Assembly: GCA_007119985.1 (NCBI GenBank)
Contig: SKOQ01000105.1
Coordinates: 1-9,320, forward strand
Reading direction: 5' to 3'
DNA: 9,320 nt
From: Marinospirillum sp.
Lineage (GTDB): Bacteria > Pseudomonadota > Gammaproteobacteria > Pseudomonadales > Halomonadaceae
A program made the translations under genes and the position numbers. The stretch's first letter is position 1; the number at the start of each line of letters is the position of its first letter. Shown one piece after another: positions 6,004 to 9,320 of the stretch. The notes under the pieces were generated by a model. That model was not told where the DNA came from, did not search any database, and saw nothing but the letters and a program-made list of their open reading frames with translations.

Positions 6004-6816
6004 TTAGCTTGGCGGTGTACTCGCCTGACGAACACGCCAATTAGCGAGCGCAACAAACTCCGCCACACTCAGGGTTTCTGGGCGGCGGCTGGGGTCGAGG
6101 TTGAGTTCAGCAAAGCCAGCATCATCGACCCATCCTTTGAGGTTGTTACGCAAGGTTTTACGGCGCTGACCAAAGGCTTGACGCACCGTCTCTGAGAGCA
6201 CTTGCAGGTCTTCAGCAAGATGCTGGGGCGGCTGAGGCGTGAGGCGCACGATAGCCGAATCCACCTTAGGACGCGGAACAAAACACTCAGGCGGCACAAT
6301 AAATAAGGATTCGACTTGGCAGGCATACTGGGTCATCACACTCAGACGCCCCCATTGGCTGGTGCCTGGCTGAGCTGCAAGACGATCAACGACCTCTTTT
6401 TGCAGCATAAAGTGCATATCGATAATCGATTCACCAAAGCTCAACAGGTGAAAAATCAAAGGGGTCGAAATGTTATAAGGCAGATTGCCGATTAAACGTA
6501 GTGGCTGCTGATCATCCATCAGGCTGGTGAAATCAAACTTGAGTGCATCCGCTTCATGGACTTGAAAATTGGGCGCATTAAAGAATTTCACCTTCAGGCC
6601 CGGAATCAGATCGCGATCCAGCTCGACCGCATCTATGCGCGCACCTGAATCCACCAGCTGCTCGGTAATGGCTCCCATCCCTGGCCCAATCTCCACCAAA
6701 TGTTCGCCTTGTTGAGGGCGAATCGCACGCACAATCCGACCGATCATGCCCATATCTTGTAAAAAATTCTGGCCAAAACGCTTACGCGCTTGATGGCCAT
6801 GCACTGCCGCAGTCAT
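6004..6816 (-). CDS. rsmA: 16S rRNA A1518/A1519 dimethyltransferase RsmA (KsgA)
   Basis: RsmA dimethylates two adjacent adenosines in helix 45 of 16S rRNA, a late check in small-subunit assembly, using S-adenosylmethionine. The 270-residue product (E. coli 273) has the N-terminal HQARKRFGQNFL, SAM motif I EIGPGMGAIT (43-51), acidic Glu65 in VELDRD that binds the ribose, the catalytic NLPYNIS (111-117), FMLQKEVV near 136 and PRPKVDSAIVRL (181-192). The last part is the small C-terminal helical domain (GQRRKTLRNNL). ATG 6816 is preferred because it puts HQARKRFGQNFL at its usual distance from the N-terminus. A TTG at 6855 is in frame and would sit 6 bases after the pdxA stop, but it adds unlike residues. 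The ribosome binding site at 6816 is weak (AGAGA). Loss of this enzyme gives kasugamycin resistance in E. coli. Confidence 0.96.
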   Translation of the reverse strand: MTAAVHGHQARKRFGQNFLQDMGMIGRIVRAIRPQQGEHLVEIGPGMGAITEQLVDSGARIDAVELDRDLIPGLKVKFFNAPNFQVHEADALKFDFTSLMDDQQPLRLIGNLPYNISTPLIFHLLSFGESIIDMHFMLQKEVVDRLAAQPGTSQWGRLSVMTQYACQVESLFIVPPECFVPRPKVDSAIVRLTPQPPQHLAEDLQVLSETVRQAFGQRRKTLRNNLKGWVDDAGFAELNLDPSRRPETLSVAEFVALANWRVRQASTPPS

Positions 6817-6861
6817 AAAATAATCTCTGTATGCAAATGGAGGCTCAGCAGCCAAGGCCGC

Positions 6862-7836
6862 TTAGACCTGAAGGTGAGCCGCGTAGTCTAAGGCCGTCAG
6901 CAGGCTCCCTAAATGGGCCTGCCCTGTGCCAGCCAGATCAAGGGCGGTTCCGTGATCCACGGAAGTGCGAATGATCGGCAAGCCAAGCGTGATATTCGCT
7001 GCTTGACCAAAACCGCGATGCTTTAAAACAGGTAGACCTTGATCGTGATACATGGCCAAGACAGCATCGGCCTCAGCCAAATGCTGTTCAGTAAACAGCG
7101 TATCGGCAGGCAGGGGACCAATCACTCCTAAACCTTCAGCGGCGAGGCGGGCGAGAACAGGTTCGATGACGTCGATCTCTTCACGCCCGAGATGCCCGCC
7201 TTCTCCAGCATGGGGGTTCAGGCCGCACACCAGCACGCGAGGATGGGCTAAACCAAAGCGCTGCTGTAAATCCTGATACAAAATACGCGTCACTCGCTCC
7301 AGCCGCTCAGCGGTGATCGCATCGGCCACGTCACGCAGTGGCAAGTGGGTCGTCACCAGCGCCACCCGTAAATCACGCGTGGCCAGCAGCATCACCACCT
7401 GATCACACCCACAGCGCTCTTGCAGATACTCTGTATGGCCAGTGAAGGGCATCCCCGCCTGATTAATAATCCCTTTATGCACTGGCCCAGTGACTAAAGC
7501 CGCAGCCTGACCAGCCAGACAAAGATCGGTGGCCAAGGCCAGACAATCCAACACATAGGACGCATTGCGCACATCCAGCTGTTGCGCCTGAGCAGGCACC
7601 GCTAAAGCTACAGGTAAAACCCGCACGACGCCTGGCTGATCAGGCTGATCCAGCTGATCAACCGTGATCGACTGGCAGTAAAAAGGCAGGCCCAACTGAG
7701 CCGCGCGCGCCTCTAACAGCTCAGGATCAGCGACCACAACCCAGCGGCTCGACCAACCTCTTTGTGCCAGCTGGATGATTAAATCAGGCCCGATCCCCGC
7801 TGGCTCGCCTGGCGTGATGAGAATAGGAAGATTCAT
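6862..7836 (-). CDS. pdxA: 4-hydroxythreonine-4-phosphate dehydrogenase PdxA
   Basis: PdxA oxidises 4-phosphohydroxy-L-threonine with NAD(P) to an unstable ketone that PdxJ condenses with deoxyxylulose phosphate to pyridoxine phosphate. The 324-residue product (E. coli 329) has the N-terminal ITPGEPAGIGPDL, VTGPVHKGIINQAG near 116-129 and FTGHTEYL (131-138). The three metal-binding histidines are His164 in VTTHLPL, His209 in LNPHAGEGG and His264 in YHDQGLPVLKH, each two positions below the E. coli numbers 166, 211 and 266. RTSVDHGTALDLAG closes the active site. The ATG at 7836 overlaps the surA stop as ATGA, the coupling expected for this operon. An odd segment at residues 60-69 (DQLDQPDQPG) is encoded by a 9-base tandem repeat and differs from the smooth sequence around it. 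Confidence 0.96.
   Translation of the reverse strand: MNLPILITPGEPAGIGPDLIIQLAQRGWSSRWVVVADPELLEARAAQLGLPFYCQSITVDQLDQPDQPGVVRVLPVALAVPAQAQQLDVRNASYVLDCLALATDLCLAGQAAALVTGPVHKGIINQAGMPFTGHTEYLQERCGCDQVVMLLATRDLRVALVTTHLPLRDVADAITAERLERVTRILYQDLQQRFGLAHPRVLVCGLNPHAGEGGHLGREEIDVIEPVLARLAAEGLGVIGPLPADTLFTEQHLAEADAVLAMYHDQGLPVLKHRGFGQAANITLGLPIIRTSVDHGTALDLAGTGQAHLGSLLTALDYAAHLQV
7636..7659. repeat. Short 9-base tandem repeat inside pdxA
   Basis: Three CTGATC units spaced exactly 9 bases apart (7636, 7645, 7654), with a fourth related GTGATC 10 bases on (7664). In the pdxA frame they give a repeated Asp-Gln pair. All four contain GATC, the Dam methylation site. Confidence 0.7.
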
Positions 7837-9146
7837 CCGCCTCTGACCTCCACCCAAGTCGTTGAGCGGATTTCACGCAACCACTGTTCGACTTCTTCTT
7901 CAAAACGCCGCTCAGCCAGCAGTTGACGCACCTGCTGACGACGGTGACTGGCTGTCATATCGGCTTCTTGACGGGCTTCAACCTGAATCACATGCCAGCC
8001 AAAGGCACTACGTACAGGCTGGGAGACTTCACCAACTGCCAGCTGCTGCATCGCCTGCTCAAACTCAGGCACCATCTGTCCAGGGCTGACCCAACCCAGC
8101 TCACCACCGGATTGGCGGCTGCCTGGATCATCTGAGTACTGACGCGCCAAGGCCGCAAGGGACTCACCGGCTTGAATACGCTCATGCAAAGCGCGCGCCT
8201 CGGCTTGGGCTTGAGCATCATCACGCAGCGCATTGACGGCCACCAACAGATGGCGCGCACGGGTTTGCTGGACGAGATGCTGAGCGCCGCCGCGCGTTTC
8301 AAGCAGCTGGATCAAATGCACACCGCTGGGGCTACGGAAGGGGCCAGCATTCTGACAAGGACGCAAGGTGACCACTTGATCAGCAAACAAAGAGGGCAAA
8401 GCCAAGGCTGAGCGCCAGCCCAAATCACCGCCGCGCAGGGCTTGATCTCCTGATGAGCTCGACACCGCCAAGGTTTGGAAATCCTCACCCGCATTCAATC
8501 TTTCTAAAAGCGCTTCTGCACGCGCAAAGGCCTGACTGGTTTGCTCTGGCGTAGGGTTTTCTGGCAGGGGGAGTAGAATATGCCCGACGCGGAACTCACG
8601 CCCTTCGCGCTCCATCGCTTCAGGTGAACTCAGGTAGTGGTTGATCTCCTGCTCACTGACTTGAATCCGCTCACCAACACGACGCTGACGCAATTGGCCA
8701 ATCAACATTTCTTGGCGAATCTGCTCACGGAACTGGGCAAAATCTAGCCCTTCGGCTTCAATTTGGCGACTAAAACTGCGCAAATCCAAACCATTTTGCT
8801 GCGCAATACGGTTCAAGGTGGCGTTCAAGGTTTGATCATCAATCCGCATCCCTGCTTGACGGGCCTGCTGGAGCTGGATGGTATCCAGAATCAAGCGATC
8901 CAACACCTGCTGCCGTAACTGATCAGCTGGCGGCAAGCGCACACCGCGTTCATTGAGCTGCATCCGCACCTGCTCTAAACGCTGTTGTAGCTCGCTTTCC
9001 ATGACAGCTTCACTGCCCACAACCGCAACAATACGATCTAAAAGCCGTGGCTCCGCCTGCACGGGCGCCATCACACTCAAACTGAGCAACAGCCCTAGCC
9101 CTAAAGCATGCCATCTTTTCCTTTCAGCTTTTTGCTGCTTACCCAT
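7833..9146 (-). CDS. surA: Periplasmic chaperone and peptidyl-prolyl isomerase SurA
   Basis: SurA escorts unfolded outer-membrane proteins, including LptD, across the periplasm to the BAM complex. The 437-residue product (E. coli 428) has a Lys/Arg-rich start, a hydrophobic segment at about 14-27 and probable cleavage after APVQA (residue 31). The N-terminal chaperone domain is about 32-172 (LLDRIVAVVGSEAVMESEL; VLDRLILDTIQLQQARQAG). The first parvulin domain is about 184-286 (FRVGHILLPLPE; GGDLGWR; GPFRSPSGVHLIQLLE). The second is about 296-392 (ARHLLVAV; YSDDPGSRQSGGELGWVSPGQMVPEFE; SAFGWHVIQV). A C-terminal helix of about 45 residues returns to the chaperone domain. The second parvulin is closer to consensus, as expected since it carries the isomerase activity in E. 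coli. AAGGGG (9156-9161, minus) lies 9 bases before the start. Gene order lptD-surA-pdxA-rsmA is conserved. Confidence 0.96.
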   Translation of the reverse strand: MGKQQKAERKRWHALGLGLLLSLSVMAPVQAEPRLLDRIVAVVGSEAVMESELQQRLEQVRMQLNERGVRLPPADQLRQQVLDRLILDTIQLQQARQAGMRIDDQTLNATLNRIAQQNGLDLRSFSRQIEAEGLDFAQFREQIRQEMLIGQLRQRRVGERIQVSEQEINHYLSSPEAMEREGREFRVGHILLPLPENPTPEQTSQAFARAEALLERLNAGEDFQTLAVSSSSGDQALRGGDLGWRSALALPSLFADQVVTLRPCQNAGPFRSPSGVHLIQLLETRGGAQHLVQQTRARHLLVAVNALRDDAQAQAEARALHERIQAGESLAALARQYSDDPGSRQSGGELGWVSPGQMVPEFEQAMQQLAVGEVSQPVRSAFGWHVIQVEARQEADMTASHRRQQVRQLLAERRFEEEVEQWLREIRSTTWVEVRGG

Positions 9147-9212
9147 AGTTCACTGCCCCTTATTCATGCGCTTCTTAAATTGGCATCAAGCTCTTGTCTA
9201 CTGCAAAATGGG

Positions 9213-9320
9213 TCACTGGCGATCGGTATAGCCGGGGATTTCAGTGCCCAGCAACTCACGTGTAGATCCGCCCGCACCGGCTCCACCCAAGCCTTTAAAT
9301 TCAAAACGAATAAACACACC
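9213..9320 (-). CDS. lptD: LPS-assembly protein LptD, C-terminal end (5' part outside window)
   Basis: Only the last 35 codons are present, read on the minus strand from the window edge to TGA at 9215-9213. They give GVFIRFEFKGLGGAG, then a Gly/Ser linker, then ELLGTEIPGYTDRQ. The FEFKGLG strand is the last beta-strand of the LptD barrel, and the ending in xxxIPGY is like that of Pseudomonas LptD, as I recall it. LptD with LptE inserts lipopolysaccharide into the outer leaflet of the outer membrane. Position 66 bases upstream of surA on the same strand matches the conserved lptD-surA order and supports the call from so short a piece. Confidence 0.88.
   Translation of the reverse strand, partial: GVFIRFEFKGLGGAGAGGSTRELLGTEIPGYTDRQ

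Noticed and set aside
5996..6010. Run of seven A (minus strand) at the rsmA stop, with the apaH frame open upstream: possible programmed frameshift giving an RsmA-ApaH fusion
   Set aside because: The run lies after the rsmA stop codon, so slippage there could not bypass it, and apaH has its own ATG with family-like N-terminus and ribosome binding site.
9147..9212. Own promoter for surA in the 66-base gap after lptD
   Set aside because: A TTGATG is present but no matching -10 at 16-18 bases; the gap is better read as an intra-operon spacer.

Overview
The window is a compact stretch of gammaproteobacterial chromosome. It carries parts or all of eleven genes, with no RNA gene, insertion sequence, prophage or CRISPR array visible. 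The gene order surA-pdxA-rsmA next to lptD, with apaH-glpE and tsaD/folB/folK/cca close by, is the housekeeping neighbourhood known from Pseudomonas and relatives. The flgP-flgT pair points to a motile, polar-flagellated, probably aquatic lineage. An Oceanospirillales-type organism is my best guess from gene content; species cannot be named from this sequence.

Layout. Positions 1-1540 (+ strand) hold the 3' end of tsaD (tRNA t6A synthesis), then folB and a divergent folK (folate pterin branch) in a tightly packed operon. cca (tRNA CCA addition) runs the other way (1518-2633), and its tail overlaps the tail of folK. An intergenic region of about 210 bp separates cca from the divergent flgP (2848-3414) and flgT (3502-4722), which encode a lipoprotein and a periplasmic protein of the flagellar outer-membrane/H-ring structures. 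A hairpin lies between these two genes, and a strong symmetric terminator follows flgT. The rest is on the minus strand. In transcription order it reads lptD (3' end only, 9213-9320), surA, pdxA, rsmA, apaH, glpE.

How the genes work together. LptD and SurA belong to outer-membrane biogenesis, and LptD is a classical SurA client. PdxA makes pyridoxal phosphate, RsmA matures 16S rRNA, ApaH clears Ap4A and GlpE is a single-domain rhodanese. FolB and FolK are consecutive folate enzymes. FlgP and FlgT build the outer rings that hold a fast polar flagellum in the envelope.

Points that stand out: the flgP-flgT pair sits between cca and glpE, where Pseudomonas carries unrelated genes; FlgP and the FlgT N-terminal domain look like relatives; apaG is missing between rsmA and apaH; FolK lacks usual catalytic-loop residues; and CCA lacks the HD phosphohydrolase motif. 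I see no convincing wholly new system. The flagellar pair and the divergent FolK are the most rewarding places to look.
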